DNA from: Volvariella volvacea V23
Taxonomy: Eukaryota > Basidiomycota > Agaricomycetes > Agaricales > Pluteaceae
Assembly (NCBI GenBank): GCA_000349905.1
Contig: KB722737.1
Coordinates: 1,999,359-2,063,358 of the forward strand
Direction: 5' to 3'
Length of the DNA: 64,000 bases
Both the position numbers and the translations under genes were made by a program. This document shows, in pieces, positions 63,316-64,000 of this stretch (position 1 is the stretch's first letter; every line of letters starts with the position of its first letter). Below the pieces are notes generated by a model. That model was not told where the DNA came from, did no database searches, and saw nothing but the letters and a program-made list of their open reading frames with translations.

Positions 63316-63659
63316 TTGGGTTGAAGCGATGGGCCAACTAAGATTAGTACATAGAATGGAATCTACGCGAAAGATTAGTGTATCTGGGTCCATGTATGCT
63401 TGGATATTGTGACCAACTGGATCCCACAATGTGCAAATATAACAACATTTCGAGGAATGGACGATAAGGGTAGTAATGCAAAGTAGAACCTGTAGCGTGG
63501 AGTACGGATACGATGATCATAGTGTTCCCCAATCAAGTGTTAATTTATTGCAACAGGAGAAGGAAGAGGGTGGAGGTATAACGAAGGTGGGCGATAAGAG
63601 TTCCAATATTATGTGATATGAGAAGACATGTAAAGTAGGTATTATGCCATAGAGGTTCG
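63316..63659. other. Convergent intergenic spacer
   Basis: 344 bp between the ligase stop and the stop of the last partial gene. 3' flanks, no gene seen. Confidence 0.4.
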
Positions 63660-64000
63660 TCAAGAGACATCGGGGGATAACCTCAATATCCGGAATGTAC
63701 CAGCATTCCGCTCGCAAAAATAAATTTCGTCATCCTTCCGTCCAAGGAATAGCACTTCGTCGCGAACGTCAGGGTCCACATCCATTGACGAAAATTCGGA
63801 TCTGCCGATGGGAGATCGAACTGGACCTAGACTTGGTTTCTTAAGTGGTAACGGACTTGTGCTGTATCGTGATTTTGATATCGTTGTAGACATGGGAGAA
63901 GACAAGCTCGAGCTCGGAGATACCGGCATACCAATCTTCCACACGAATGGTCCACGGCGACTGGTATTTGATGGAGTGGGATTGAAATAAGGGAATGCTG
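63660..64000 (-). CDS. C-terminal part of an unidentified protein
   Basis: An open minus frame enters from the right edge (FPYFNPTPSNTSRRGPFVWK) and runs to a stop at 63660. The protein part is Ser/Pro-rich with SPLPLKKPSLGPVRSP, then a folded-looking end DEVLFLGRKDDEIYFCERN and FRILRLSPDVS. No family recognised; the rest lies outside the window. Confidence 0.6.
   Translation of the reverse strand, partial: AFPYFNPTPSNTSRRGPFVWKIGMPVSPSSSLSSPMSTTISKSRYSTSPLPLKKPSLGPVRSPIGRSEFSSMDVDPDVRDEVLFLGRKDDEIYFCERNAGTFRILRLSPDVS

Overview
The window is nuclear DNA from a filamentous fungus, almost certainly a basidiomycete of the mushroom class (Agaricomycetes). The reasons are the density (33 genes in 64 kb, often under 200 bp apart), interruption of nearly every gene by several introns of about 40-60 nt with CTNA-like branch sites, and the gene types (fungal cupredoxin, INO80, SWI1, LIM protein, alpha-arrestin). 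Two 100-N scaffold gaps lie at 27351-27450 and 60467-60566. I found no transposon, tRNA, rRNA, CRISPR array or secondary-metabolite cluster. Exon junctions were worked out by hand from splice signals and protein continuity; those I could not close are flagged.

0-11.4 kb is rich in organelle and central-metabolism genes: a partial CSL4 (exosome cap), pyruvate dehydrogenase E2, KAE1 (tRNA t6A), a GT8 glycosyltransferase, ribosomal protein eS28, lipoyl synthase, the CX9C protein CMC1, PEX11 and fumarase. Lipoyl synthase makes the cofactor carried by E2, and it shares a 56-bp divergent promoter with the cytochrome oxidase factor CMC1.

11.5-25.3 kb holds two large ATPases, INO80 and a DHX29/YLR419w-type DExH helicase, then a ribosome-biogenesis pair (eL22 and CBF5) that diverges from 173 bp.

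25.5-48.1 kb is more varied: a secreted tandem-cupredoxin protein, a SAP/coiled-coil protein, a cytochrome b5-FMN L-lactate-dehydrogenase-type enzyme, an MBD4-like DNA glycosylase, a three-LIM protein, two unrecognised seven-transmembrane proteins with long disordered tails, a J protein, two unidentified proteins and the Pol III subunit RPC5.

48.6-64 kb carries FAP7/AK6, a secreted or anchored unknown, cyclin H, a DUF1764 protein, SWI1, an alpha-arrestin with PPxY motifs, a Rab5-type GTPase with an unusual insertion, an AMP-forming acyl-CoA ligase, and the end of an unknown gene.

No single multi-gene novel system stands out. The best leads are: a fumarase whose GC-AG intron starts exactly behind the internal Met expected for the cytosolic isoform; two enzymes with PTS1-like C-termini (SRL on the cytochrome-b5 FMN enzyme, AKL on the acyl-CoA ligase) in the same window as PEX11; two unclassified 7-TM proteins; and an MBD4-like glycosylase and LIM gene whose divergent 5' ends nearly or actually overlap.
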